A DNA stretch of 64,000 nucleotides from PCRC01 sp017848435 (GTDB lineage Bacteria > Pseudomonadota > Gammaproteobacteria > Burkholderiales > Burkholderiaceae_C). Location of the stretch: the NCBI GenBank assembly GCA_965284315.1, contig OZ260072.1:1922001-1986000 (forward strand), given 5' to 3'. A program made the translations under genes and the position numbers. The notes below the pieces were generated by a model. The model did not search any database, had not been told where the DNA came from, and was given only the letters and a program-made list of their open reading frames with translations. Below are positions 6,919 to 18,000 of this stretch, piece after piece (position 1 is the first letter of the stretch; each line of letters starts with the position of its first letter).

Positions 6919-9306
6919 ATGACGTATTCCCTCAACACTCTGGGTTCCTCTGGCGGCAACCCGGTCCGCCAGGCCACAGGCCGGTCGGCTGGCAAGGCTG
7001 CGGCCGCCGCCCGCGCGCAGGCCAGCGCGCCGCGTGCCGGGGCCAGCCGTTTTCTTGGCGAACTGGGCCTGCTGGCCGGCTTTGTGCTGCTGGTGTTCTG
7101 GTGGCTGGCCATGCTCAGCTACAGCCCACAAGACGCGGCCTGGTCGACTTCTGGCGCGGGTACACCGTTGCACAACTGGGTCGGCCGCCTGGGCGCCTGG
7201 CTGGCCGACGGCAGCTATTTTCTGTTCGGGTTTTCGGCCTGGTGGGCCTTGTTGGCGGGGGTGAAAGCCTGGCTGGGCGCGCTGGCGACCTGGCTGCGTT
7301 CGCCACAAGATGCCGGCAATGACCCCGAACCCGCCTGGCGTGGCCGCGCGCTGTTCTGGGGCAGCCTGGTGGTGTTGCTGCTGGCCAGTACCGCCATGGA
7401 GTGGTCGCGCCTGTACCGGTTCGAGGGCTTTTTGCCCGGCCCGGCAGGCGGTGCGTTGGGCTACCTGATGGGGCCCATGGGCGACAAGTGGCTGGGCTTC
7501 ACCGGCTCCGGCCTGTTCTGGATTGTGCTGGGTGTGCTCAGCGCCGCGCAGGTGTTCCGCTTCACCTGGACGCAGCTGGCCGAGCGCATTGGGCGCGCGC
7601 TGGACGGCCTGTGGTTGGCCTGGGCGCACAAGCGCGAGAAGGCGCAAGACCTGGAGGTGGGCCTGCGCGCGGCGCGGGAGCGCGAGGAAATCGTGCTCGA
7701 ACACCGCGCCGACGTGCGCGAACAGCCCGCTGCGCCGGTGTTCATCGAGCCGGTGCAGGCCGAAGTGCCGCAAAGCCTGCGGGTGGCGAAAGAGCGGCAA
7801 AAACCGCTGTTCACCGAGCTGCCAGACAGCAAGCTGCCGCAGGTGGACCTGCTGGACGGCGCTTTGAGCCGCCAGGAAACTGTGTCCAGCGAAACACTGG
7901 AAATGACCAGCCGGCTGATCGAGAAGAAGCTGAAAGACTTTGGGGTGGAGGTGCGGGTGGTGATGGCCTCGCCCGGCCCGGTGATCACCCGCTACGAGAT
8001 TGAGCCGGCCACCGGCGTCAAGGGCTCGCAGGTGGTGAATTTGGCGCGTGACTTGGCGCGCTCGCTGAGTCTGGTGTCGATCCGCGTGATCGAGACCATT
8101 CCCGGCAAGAACTACATGGCGCTGGAGTTGCCCAACGCCAAGCGCCAAACCATCAAACTCAGCGAAATCCTTGGTTCGCAGGTGTACAACGAAGGCAAGT
8201 CGCTGCTGACCATGGGCCTGGGCAAGGACATCATTGGCAATGCCGTGGTGGCCGACCTCGCCAAGATGCCGCACGTGCTGGTGGCCGGCACCACCGGCTC
8301 CGGCAAGTCGGTGGGCATCAACGCGATGATCCTGAGCCTGCTCTACAAGGCCGAGGCGCGCGACGTGCGGCTCTTGATGATCGACCCCAAGATGCTGGAA
8401 ATGAGCGTCTACGAGGGCATTCCGCACCTGCTGGCGCCGGTGGTGACCGACATGCGGCAGGCCGCGCACGGCCTCAACTGGTGCGTGGCCGAGATGGAAC
8501 GCCGCTACAAGCTGCTGAGCAAGCTGGGCGTGCGCAACCTGGCCGGCTACAACGCCAAGATCGACGAAGCCAAGGCGCGCGAAGAGTTCATTTACAACCC
8601 CTTCAGCCTGACACCCGAGAGCCCCGAGCCGCTGGAGCGCCTGCCGCACATCGTGGTGGTGATCGACGAGCTGGCCGACCTGATGATGGTGGTCGGCAAG
8701 AAGATCGAGGAACTGATCGCCCGGCTGGCGCAGAAGGCCCGTGCCGCCGGCATCCATTTGATTCTGGCCACCCAGCGGCCCAGCGTGGACGTGATCACTG
8801 GCCTGATCAAGGCCAACATCCCCACCCGCATCGCCTTCCAGGTCAGCAGCAAGATCGACAGCCGCACCATCCTCGACCAGATGGGGGCCGAAGCGCTGCT
8901 GGGCATGGGCGACATGCTGTACATGCCCAGCGGCACCGGTTACCCGATCCGGGTGCACGGTGCTTTTGTGAGTGACGAGGAAGTCCACCGCGTGGTGAGC
9001 TACCTGAAGTCCCAGGGCGAACCCAACTACGTGGAGGGTGTGCTCGAAGGCGGCGTGGCCGACGGCGACGGGGAGATGGGCGAGGGCGGTGACGGTGCCG
9101 GCACCGAGAAAGACCCGATGTACGACCAGGCGGTCGAGGTGGTGCTGAAAAACCGCAAGGCCAGCATCTCGCTGGTGCAGCGACACCTCAAGATTGGTTA
9201 CAACCGCTCTGCCCGCATGCTCGAAGAAATGGAAAAATCCGGCCTGATCAGTGCCATGAGCGGCAGCGGCCAACGCGACATTCTGGTGCCTCAGCGTGCC
9301 GAATAA
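6919..9306 (+). CDS. ftsK: DNA translocase FtsK
   Basis: A 795-residue septal DNA pump that moves the terminus region and activates XerCD/dif recombination at division. Residues about 45-220 carry four or five hydrophobic segments that anchor it at the septum. A charged linker follows. The motor spans about residues 300-690, with Walker A GTTGSGKSVG (K463) and Walker B VVVIDELADLMMV. The C-terminal gamma winged helix (DQAVEVVLKNRKASIS to RSARMLEEME) reads KOPS sites. The linker is much shorter than in E. coli FtsK (1329 aa), as usual in betaproteobacteria. lolA follows with 10 bp between the stop and its GTG. Confidence 0.96.
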   Translation: MTYSLNTLGSSGGNPVRQATGRSAGKAAAAARAQASAPRAGASRFLGELGLLAGFVLLVFWWLAMLSYSPQDAAWSTSGAGTPLHNWVGRLGAWLADGSYFLFGFSAWWALLAGVKAWLGALATWLRSPQDAGNDPEPAWRGRALFWGSLVVLLLASTAMEWSRLYRFEGFLPGPAGGALGYLMGPMGDKWLGFTGSGLFWIVLGVLSAAQVFRFTWTQLAERIGRALDGLWLAWAHKREKAQDLEVGLRAAREREEIVLEHRADVREQPAAPVFIEPVQAEVPQSLRVAKERQKPLFTELPDSKLPQVDLLDGALSRQETVSSETLEMTSRLIEKKLKDFGVEVRVVMASPGPVITRYEIEPATGVKGSQVVNLARDLARSLSLVSIRVIETIPGKNYMALELPNAKRQTIKLSEILGSQVYNEGKSLLTMGLGKDIIGNAVVADLAKMPHVLVAGTTGSGKSVGINAMILSLLYKAEARDVRLLMIDPKMLEMSVYEGIPHLLAPVVTDMRQAAHGLNWCVAEMERRYKLLSKLGVRNLAGYNAKIDEAKAREEFIYNPFSLTPESPEPLERLPHIVVVIDELADLMMVVGKKIEELIARLAQKARAAGIHLILATQRPSVDVITGLIKANIPTRIAFQVSSKIDSRTILDQMGAEALLGMGDMLYMPSGTGYPIRVHGAFVSDEEVHRVVSYLKSQGEPNYVEGVLEGGVADGDGEMGEGGDGAGTEKDPMYDQAVEVVLKNRKASISLVQRHLKIGYNRSARMLEEMEKSGLISAMSGSGQRDILVPQRAE

Positions 9307-9316
9307 GGAATTTTCT

Positions 9317-9979
9317 GTGACCTCTTTGTTGCCAGGACGCATCCTTTTTGCTTCTGTATTGATAGCATCATCGCTAGGTTTGGCTAAGGCTGATGGGCTA
9401 AAAAGCCTTGAATCCTTTGTCAAAGGCACCCACAGTGGCCGTGCCGACTTCGTGCAGACCGTGACCTCGCCCGCCAAAGACGGCCAGGCGCCCAAGGCCC
9501 GCACGTCCAGTGGCAGCTTCGAGTTCCAGCGCCCGAACCGTTTCCGCTTCAACTACAAAAAACCCTTTGAGCAAACCATCGTGGCCGACGGGCAAACCCT
9601 GTGGCTGCACGACGTGGATTTGAACCAGGTCACCGTCCGGAAACAGTCGCAGGCGCTGGGCAGCACGCCCGCCGCGCTGATCGCCGCAGCGCCCGATCTG
9701 CGCGCGCTGCAGACCGACTTCACGCTGCAGTCCGCGCCCGACAAAGACGGCCTGCAATGGGTCAGCGCCACGCCCAAAAACAAGGACGGCCAGTTGCAGA
9801 GCGTGCGTGTCGGCTTCAAACCGAACGACAAGGCGGCCGAACTGGCCGTGCTGGAGATACTGGACGGCTTTGGCCAGCTGTCGCGCATCGTTTTCAGCCA
9901 GTCCGAGGTCAACCCGGTGCTGCCGAAAACCACCTTCCAGTTCAAACCCCCGGCCGGGGCCGACGTGATTCGGCCATGA
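9317..9979 (+). CDS. lolA: outer-membrane lipoprotein carrier protein LolA
   Basis: A 220-residue periplasmic chaperone that carries lipoproteins from LolCDE to LolB. The GTG at 9317, eight bases after AAGGAA, gives a normal signal peptide (LFASVLIASSLGLAKA, cleavage after AKA) followed by mature LolA features: SGSFEFQRPNRFRFNYKKPF, DGQTLWLHDVDLNQVTV, and a C-terminal TTFQFKPPAGADVI. An earlier in-frame GTG at 9296 lies inside ftsK and is less likely. The signal-peptide coding region resembles the interspersed repeat (9347-9407). The stop overlaps the rarA start as ATGA, implying translational coupling. Confidence 0.93.
   Translation: MTSLLPGRILFASVLIASSLGLAKADGLKSLESFVKGTHSGRADFVQTVTSPAKDGQAPKARTSSGSFEFQRPNRFRFNYKKPFEQTIVADGQTLWLHDVDLNQVTVRKQSQALGSTPAALIAAAPDLRALQTDFTLQSAPDKDGLQWVSATPKNKDGQLQSVRVGFKPNDKAAELAVLEILDGFGQLSRIVFSQSEVNPVLPKTTFQFKPPAGADVIRP
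9347..9407. repeat. degenerate interspersed repeat copy E inside lolA
   Basis: The blocks TATTGATAGC, GCTAGGTTTGGCTAAGGCTG and GGGCTAAAA match the repeat family found elsewhere in the window at 1431, 38824 and 53124. Here it lies in frame and encodes most of the hydrophobic core and cleavage region of the LolA signal peptide. This is a similarity judged by eye. Confidence 0.4.
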
Positions 9980-11286
9980 GTGCTGCCGGGGCGCGTGCTG
10001 CCAACCTCGGCCACACCCCGTTGGCCGAAAGACTTCGGCCGCAGACGCTGGGCGACGTGATCGGCCAGCAGCACCTGCTTGGCGCCGACATGCCCTTGCG
10101 CATTGCCTTCGAGTCCGGCCAGCCGCACAGCTGCATCCTCTGGGGGCCCCCTGGCGTGGGCAAAACCACCATCGCCCGGCTGATGGCGGACGCGTTTGAG
10201 GCGCACTTCATCACCATCAGCGCGGTGCTGGGCGGGGTGAAAGACATCCGTGAGGCGGTGGAGCAGGCGCAACTGGCCCAGGCCAAGGGCCTGCGCACCA
10301 TCGTGTTTGTGGACGAGGTGCACCGCTTCAACAAAAGCCAGCAGGACGCGTTTTTGCCACACGTGGAAAGCGGCCTGTTCACCTTCATTGGCGCCACCAC
10401 CGAAAACCCGTCATTCGAGGTCAACTCGGCTTTGCTCTCGCGTGCGGTGGTGTATGTGCTGCAGCCGCTCACAGCGCCAGATTTAGAGCAAATAGTGGCC
10501 AAGGCCCAGGCAATTGCTGGTATTCCTGCTATTGAAAAGGAAGCGTCCCAGCGGCTGGTGGCCTACGCCGACGGCGACGCACGCCGGCTGCTGAACACGC
10601 TGGAAATGCTGGCTGTGGCCGCCGTCAAAGACCGGCTCGCCGAGATCACCGACGCCTGGGTGCTGCGGGTGCTGGGCGAGAAAATGCGCCGCTACGACAA
10701 GGGTGGCGAGCAGTTCTACGACAGCATCAGCGCGCTGCACAAGTCGGTGCGCGGCTCCGACCCGGACGCCGCGCTGTACTGGTTTGTGCGCATGCTCGAC
10801 GGCGGTGCCGACCCGCGCTACATGGCACGCCGGCTGGTCCGCATGGCCAGCGAAGACATTGGCCTGGCCGACCCGCGTGCATTGCGCCTGGCGCTGGACG
10901 CCGCCGAGACCTACGAGCGCCTGGGTTCACCCGAGGGCGAGTTGACCTTGGCACAGTGTGTGCTGTACTTGGCCATGGCCCCCAAATCCAACGCCGCCTA
11001 CAAGGCCTTCAACGAAGCCAAGGCGCTGGTCAAGAAAGACGGCACCCGGCCCGTGCCGCTGCACCTGCGCAACGCGCCCACCCAGCTGATGAAGCAACTC
11101 GACTACGGCCGTGACTACCGCTACGCCCACAACGAGGAAGGTGGTTTTGCCGCCGGCGAAAACTACTTCCCCGACGGCATGGGCGCCCCCGAGTTCTACC
11201 GCCCGGTCGAGCGGGGGCTGGAGATCCGCATTGCCGAACGGCTGCGCACGCTGAAAGCCCTGAACCAGTCCACCCGGGCTGCCTGA
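9976..11286 (+). CDS. rarA: replication-associated recombination protein A (MgsA/RarA AAA+ ATPase)
   Basis: A 436-residue AAA+ ATPase that acts at stalled replication forks. The clamp-loader-like N-terminus has RLRPQTLGDVIGQQHLLG, Walker A GPPGVGKTT, Walker B VFVDEVHRFNKSQQDAFL and sensor 1 GATTENPSFEVN. The C-terminal tetramerisation region includes SALHKSVRGSDPDAALYW and ASEDIGLADPRAL, diagnostic of RarA. The ATG overlaps the lolA stop (ATGA). A short AT-richer patch at 10480-10535 in the lid region stands out from the surrounding GC-rich coding sequence. The protein is uninterrupted and should be functional. Confidence 0.95.
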   Translation: MSAAGARAANLGHTPLAERLRPQTLGDVIGQQHLLGADMPLRIAFESGQPHSCILWGPPGVGKTTIARLMADAFEAHFITISAVLGGVKDIREAVEQAQLAQAKGLRTIVFVDEVHRFNKSQQDAFLPHVESGLFTFIGATTENPSFEVNSALLSRAVVYVLQPLTAPDLEQIVAKAQAIAGIPAIEKEASQRLVAYADGDARRLLNTLEMLAVAAVKDRLAEITDAWVLRVLGEKMRRYDKGGEQFYDSISALHKSVRGSDPDAALYWFVRMLDGGADPRYMARRLVRMASEDIGLADPRALRLALDAAETYERLGSPEGELTLAQCVLYLAMAPKSNAAYKAFNEAKALVKKDGTRPVPLHLRNAPTQLMKQLDYGRDYRYAHNEEGGFAAGENYFPDGMGAPEFYRPVERGLEIRIAERLRTLKALNQSTRAA

Positions 11287-11290
11287 CACC

Positions 11291-12223
11291 ATGGACATCC
11301 TGCTGCAGCAAATCATCAACGGCCTGGTGCTCGGCAGCATGTACGCATTGATTGCGCTCGGCTACACCATGGTCTACGGCATCATCAACCTGATCAACTT
11401 CGCCCATGGCGAGGTGCTGATGGTCGGCGCCATCACCAGCTGGAGCGCAATTGGCGTGATGCAGGAGGGCATGCCGCCGGAAACGCCGGGCTGGCTGATC
11501 CTGCTGCTGGCGCTGCTGATTGCCTGCGTGGTGACCTCGGTGCTGAACTACGGCATTGAAAAGCTCGCCTACCGGCCGCTGCGCAACAGCCCCAAACTGG
11601 CCCCGCTGATCACCGCCATCGGCATGTCCATCCTGCTGCAAACGCTGGCGCAGGTGATCTGGAAGCCCAACTACAAACCCTACCCGACGCTGCTGCCGAG
11701 CGACCCGTTCGAGATCGGCGGCGCCGTCATCACGCCCACACAGGTGATGATCCTCGGCGTCACCGCGGTCTCGCTGGCGGTGCTGATGTGGGTGGTGCAC
11801 CGCACCCGGCTCGGCCGGGCCATGCGTGCCACGGCAGAAAACCCGCGTGTGGCCGCACTGATGGGGGTGAAGCCCGACACGGTGATCTCGGCCACCTTCG
11901 TCATTGGCGCCATCCTGGCCACCATCGCCGGGGTGATGTACGCCTCCAACTACGGCACGGTGCAGCACACCATGGGTTTCCTGCCCGGGCTCAAGGCTTT
12001 CACGGCGGCGGTGTTTGGCGGCATTGGCAACCTCGGGGGCGCGGTGCTGGGCGGTATCTTGCTGGGGCTGATCGAATCCATCGGCGCCGGCTACATTGGC
12101 GACCTGACCGGCGGCGTGCTCGGCAGCAACTACGCCGACATCTTTGCCTTCATCGTGCTGATCGTTGTGCTCACGCTGCGGCCTTCGGGCCTGCTCGGCG
12201 AGCGTGTGGCAGACCGGGCCTGA
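11291..12223 (+). CDS. livH: branched-chain amino-acid ABC transporter permease LivH
   Basis: A 310-residue inner-membrane permease with about eight hydrophobic segments. Family marks are the start MDILLQQIINGLVLGSMYAL, INLINFAHGEVLM, and the EAA-like cytoplasmic loop RTRLGRAMRATAENPRVAAL. Together with LivM it forms the channel of a high-affinity leucine/isoleucine/valine (or related substrate) importer. It is the first gene of livHMGF with spacings of 5, -4 and -4 bp, so one operon. No periplasmic binding protein gene is nearby, so the real substrate cannot be fixed from context. Confidence 0.95.
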   Translation: MDILLQQIINGLVLGSMYALIALGYTMVYGIINLINFAHGEVLMVGAITSWSAIGVMQEGMPPETPGWLILLLALLIACVVTSVLNYGIEKLAYRPLRNSPKLAPLITAIGMSILLQTLAQVIWKPNYKPYPTLLPSDPFEIGGAVITPTQVMILGVTAVSLAVLMWVVHRTRLGRAMRATAENPRVAALMGVKPDTVISATFVIGAILATIAGVMYASNYGTVQHTMGFLPGLKAFTAAVFGGIGNLGGAVLGGILLGLIESIGAGYIGDLTGGVLGSNYADIFAFIVLIVVLTLRPSGLLGERVADRA

Positions 12224-12228
12224 CGCAC

Positions 12229-14110
<1,882 letters not shown>

Positions 14111-14114
<4 letters not shown>

Positions 14115-14827
14115 GCGAAGCACTGCTCCAGGTCAGTGGCCTGAAAGTGGCCTATGGCGGCATCGAGGCGGTGAAGGGCATAACTTTCGAGGTGCGCGAG
14201 GGCGAACTGGTGTCGCTGATCGGCTCCAATGGCGCTGGCAAGACCACCACCATGAAAGCCATCACCGGCAGCCTGCCGCTGAACGGTGGCCAGATTGCCT
14301 ACCTGGGGCGCAGCGTTCAGGGCCAGGGTGCCTGGGACCTGGTCAAACAGGGGCTGGCCATGGTGCCCGAAGGCCGTGGCGTGTTCACCCGCATGACCAT
14401 CACCGAAAACCTGCAGATGGGCGCCTACGTGCGGCGCGACACGGCCGGCATTGCCGACGACCTCGACAAGGTCTTCGGCATCTTCCCGCGCCTGAAAGAA
14501 CGCCACAGCCAGCTGGCCGGCACCCTGTCGGGTGGCGAGCAGCAGATGCTGGCCATGGGCCGCGCGCTGATGAGCCGACCCAGACTGCTGCTGCTGGACG
14601 AACCGTCCATGGGCCTGTCGCCCATCATGGTGGACAAGATTTTCGAGGTCATTCGCGATGTGGCCGCGCAGGGCGTGACCTTGCTGCTGGTGGAACAAAA
14701 TGCCAGCCGCGCGCTGGCCATTGCCGACCGCGCCTACGTCATGGAGTCGGGGTTGATCAGCATGTCGGGCACGGGTGGCGACCTGCTGCAGGATGCGCGG
14801 GTGCGGGCAGCCTACCTCGGCGAATGA
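14111..14827 (+). CDS. livF: branched-chain amino-acid ABC transporter ATPase LivF
   Basis: A 238-residue ABC ATPase: Walker A GSNGAGKTTTMKA, EGRGVFTRMTITENLQMGAY, signature LSGGEQQMLAMGRAL, Walker B LLLLDEPSMGLSP, switch LLVEQNASRAL. Length and motif set are those of LivF. It is the last gene of livHMGF and ends just before a palindromic terminator. The next gene, the first giant RTX gene, starts 209 bp later and appears to be a separate unit. Confidence 0.96.
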
Positions 14828-14846
14828 GGCGCCGGCGCCTTTTTCT
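14827..14846 (+). terminator. rho-independent terminator of livHMGF
   Basis: AGGCGCC is directly followed by GGCGCCT and then TTTTTC, a short palindromic stem with a T tract, starting at the last base of the livF stop codon. Confidence 0.65.
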
Positions 14847-15036
14847 CCCATAAAGTCCCACTTTCGCGCCTCCAGCGAGAGAAATACCCCGTGTGGGCTG
14901 ACAGCCTGTTATGTCGGTGCCCGCATTGCAGGCGCTGGCGTCAAAGCGCATCTGTGGGCGCCGCGTGCAATGTTCTGCAATGTTCGCGAGACATGGGCAT
15001 GTAAAAAGCGGTTACTTCATTATCCGCAGGTTTACC
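14847..15036 (+). other. leader region of the first giant RTX gene
   Basis: 190 bp with no recognisable gene. The frame of the giant gene is open from 14911, but the extra residues include cysteines and basic residues that match nothing in the paralogues, whose first residues are MPFQ. The start is therefore at 15037. A direct repeat TGCAATGTTCTGCAATGTTC lies at about 14968-14987; the leader of gene 3 contains a related TGCAATGTTTTGCAAGGT. No good -35/-10 pair was found. Confidence 0.4.
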
Positions 15037-18000
15037 ATGCCTTTCCAAATCCCTGGCACCGCAGGTGCCGTCAGCCACCTGTTCCAAGCTCTCCAAGGTG
15101 GCGCACCCGCCAACGCCGTGTACTTGGCCAATATCGGCGCGGCCAACACCAGCGGGATCGAGAACTACGCCCGTGCTGTGGGCGTGACCTTCACCGACAC
15201 CAATGCCGCCCTGGCCACGCGTGTGCTGGCCAACGTTGGTATCTCGGCCACCACCACCAACCCGGTGGCCTACCAAGCGCTACTCCAGGGGCTGACCGAA
15301 GCCTACGCAGCCTTCCCCCGTGACCGTGGTCTGGTGACCCTGAACCTCACCGACATCCTGTCTGGCCGAGACGGGCGTTTGGGAGGCGGCCTCGAATCCA
15401 ACGCCACCTACGGCGCCGCCGCCATCGAATTCAACCGCCTCATCGGCTTTCGCGGCACCCACTCCAACAACCCCGCCAGCACCGAGTTCTCCAACACCCC
15501 ACTGCCCCCCGCCGTCATCCGCATCCAGGGCGTCGCCATCGACGGCCTGGTCAGCGGTGCCCAGGTGTTCGTGGACCTCAACGGCAACGGCATCGCCGAC
15601 GCCGGCGAGCCCACCACCACCACCGACGCGCAAGGCAACTACACGATCGTCTCCCCGATCACCAACGCCCGCATCATCGCCACCGGCGGCACCAACATCG
15701 ACACCGGCCTGCCCAACACCCTGAACCTGGTGGGGCGCACCGTGGCCGGCCCCAACACCGCCAACGAGCTCAACCTCACCCCGCTGACCACCCTGGCCGA
15801 CTCGGTGGCCCGCCTGCTGGCCAACGGCCAGCCCATCACCCAGGCCATCCTGACCCAGGCCGACAACATTGTCAAAACCCACCTGGGCCTGACCGGCGGG
15901 GAAAGCCTGCAAGCCATCAACCCGGTGAGCGACCCTGGAGCAGCCGCACTGGAGATCTACCAACGCGGCGTGGCTTTGGCCAACCTCGTCACCGGGGCCC
16001 AGGCCGTGGCTGCGGTCGACAACAACGCCGCCACCGTGCCCGGCACCATCCAGACCCCGCTGCTCGACAGCATTGCCCGGGAACTCCTGCGCATCTCACA
16101 AAGCGAACCCGCAGGCACCACGGTGGACCTGGCCAACAGCGTGCGCATCAGCACCTTCCTGGGCCAGGCCCTGGCCAACAGCGCGGCGGCCACGCCAGCA
16201 CTGATCGCCGGGCTGGCAGCGGCCAACCAGCAGATCGACAACGCCGCCAGCGTGGCGGGCGTCACACAGTTGCAGCAAAACATCGTGCAGCAGACGCCCA
16301 CCCTGGCGGCTCCACCAGCTCCACCAGCGCCGGCACCTGAGCCACCACCTCCGGCACCGGCACCAGCGCCAGCACCAGCGCCAGCACCTTCGGCACCTTC
16401 CGCACCCACCTCCGTGACACTCACCCCAGCAGGTGGCACGGTGGTGGCCAACACCCTGAACAGCACCAACACCCACTTGGAGATCGGCGCCGCCATCACC
16501 GCAGGCCAGGCCACGGGCGGCAAGGCCGAGTTCTATGTCGGCACCACCAAGGTGGGTGAAGACACCACCATCAGCGCCACAGATACCACCGTCACCTACA
16601 CCACATCTGACGGCAGTCCCACCAACGCAGAACTGAAAACGGCCATCGCCGCAGGCGGCGTGGTCACGGTCAAGCTGATCAACGCCAGCAACCTCAGCGC
16701 CACCAGCGCCGTGAGCAACCCCACACTGGCGGTGGACTACGTGGCGCCTACGGTGACCATCACCGACAACAAGTCCGACACTGTGAGGGCCACCGACGCC
16801 AACAATGGCGCCATTACCTACACCTTCACCTTCAGCGAAGTCGTTACCGGCTTCACCGATGCTGACGTAGCGGTGACCAATGGCACGAAGGGAGCCTTCG
16901 CCGCTGCCCAGGGCAACGATGCGGGCAAGGTCTACACCCTGGTGGTGACCCCCACGGCCAACCTCAATGGCAACGTGACCGTGGCCCTGGCGGCCAATCA
17001 GGCCAACGACGCAGCGGGCAACCCCAACACCGCCGCCACCGACAACGTGCAGGCCGTGAACCTCACACCAGTCAATGTGGCGCCGGTGGTCAATACGGCG
17101 GCCAGCGTCAGCGCTGTAGACACCACCCAAATCACCTTCAAGGCCACAGACACGGACAGCACCAACCTGACGGCCCGCGTGGGCACCACTGCCGTCACTC
17201 TGGGCACGGTCAACAACGGTGCAGACAGCACACTCACGGTGGCTGCTCAAACCAACGCACTGCAGGGCGAACTCAATGTGCACGACGGCGCTCTGTCCTC
17301 CAACCTCAGCCTGTATTTGGGCTTGGGCACGACCGGCAACGACACGGCCACCACAGCACTGACCCAAAGCGGCACCAACCCGGCTGCGTTGTACGGCTTT
17401 GGGGGCAATGACAGCTTGACCGGTGGTACCCAGGCCGACCGCCTGGACGGCGGAGACGGTAACGACACCCTCGCCGGTGGCGCAGGTGCCGATACCCTGG
17501 CGGGCGGCACCGGCGTCGACGTGGTCAGCGCCTACGACCTCGCCACCGACGGCGCCGACCAGATCAACCTCGGCACCGAGACCGTCAGTTCCGCCACGCT
17601 TAACGATGTGGTCAACGTCAGTGCCACCGGCGCCACACAAATCCGCGCCAGCTTCACCAGCACCAACGTGGGCAATGGCACCGGCACCGGTACCGCCGCC
17701 GACGGTGCGCTCACCAGCGCCGCCGCTTCCGCTCGCAATACCGTCACCCTGCAGGCCGAAACCGGCACCACCGACGACCCCGCCGGCAGCATTGGCTACG
17801 CGGACGACGAAGGCATCACCTTTATCGCGTCCACGGGTACCCGATTTGACGTGCGTGACGCCACCACCGGGGAACAGCGTGGCGACAAATTCACCCAGGT
17901 CATTCTGGGCACCAGTGGGCACGACAGCTTCAGCTTTTCCTCTGCAGTGCAGGGCCCCGGCAGTGACTACTACATCAACGCCGGCGCCGGCAACGACACC

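Noticed and set aside
6532..9552. Minus-strand open frame of 1006 codons across the crp end, ftsK and lolA
   Set aside because: It lies entirely opposite well-supported genes. The His/Gln/Ala-rich product is typical of an antisense shadow at high GC.
9601..9975. Upstream extension of rarA through lolA
   Set aside because: The frame is open, but RarA homologues begin at the ATG overlapping the lolA stop, and the extension is an out-of-frame reading of lolA.
14911..15036. Upstream extension of giant gene 1 to a start at 14911
   Set aside because: The extra residues contain two cysteines and do not match proteins 2 and 3, whose starts align exactly with ATG 15037.
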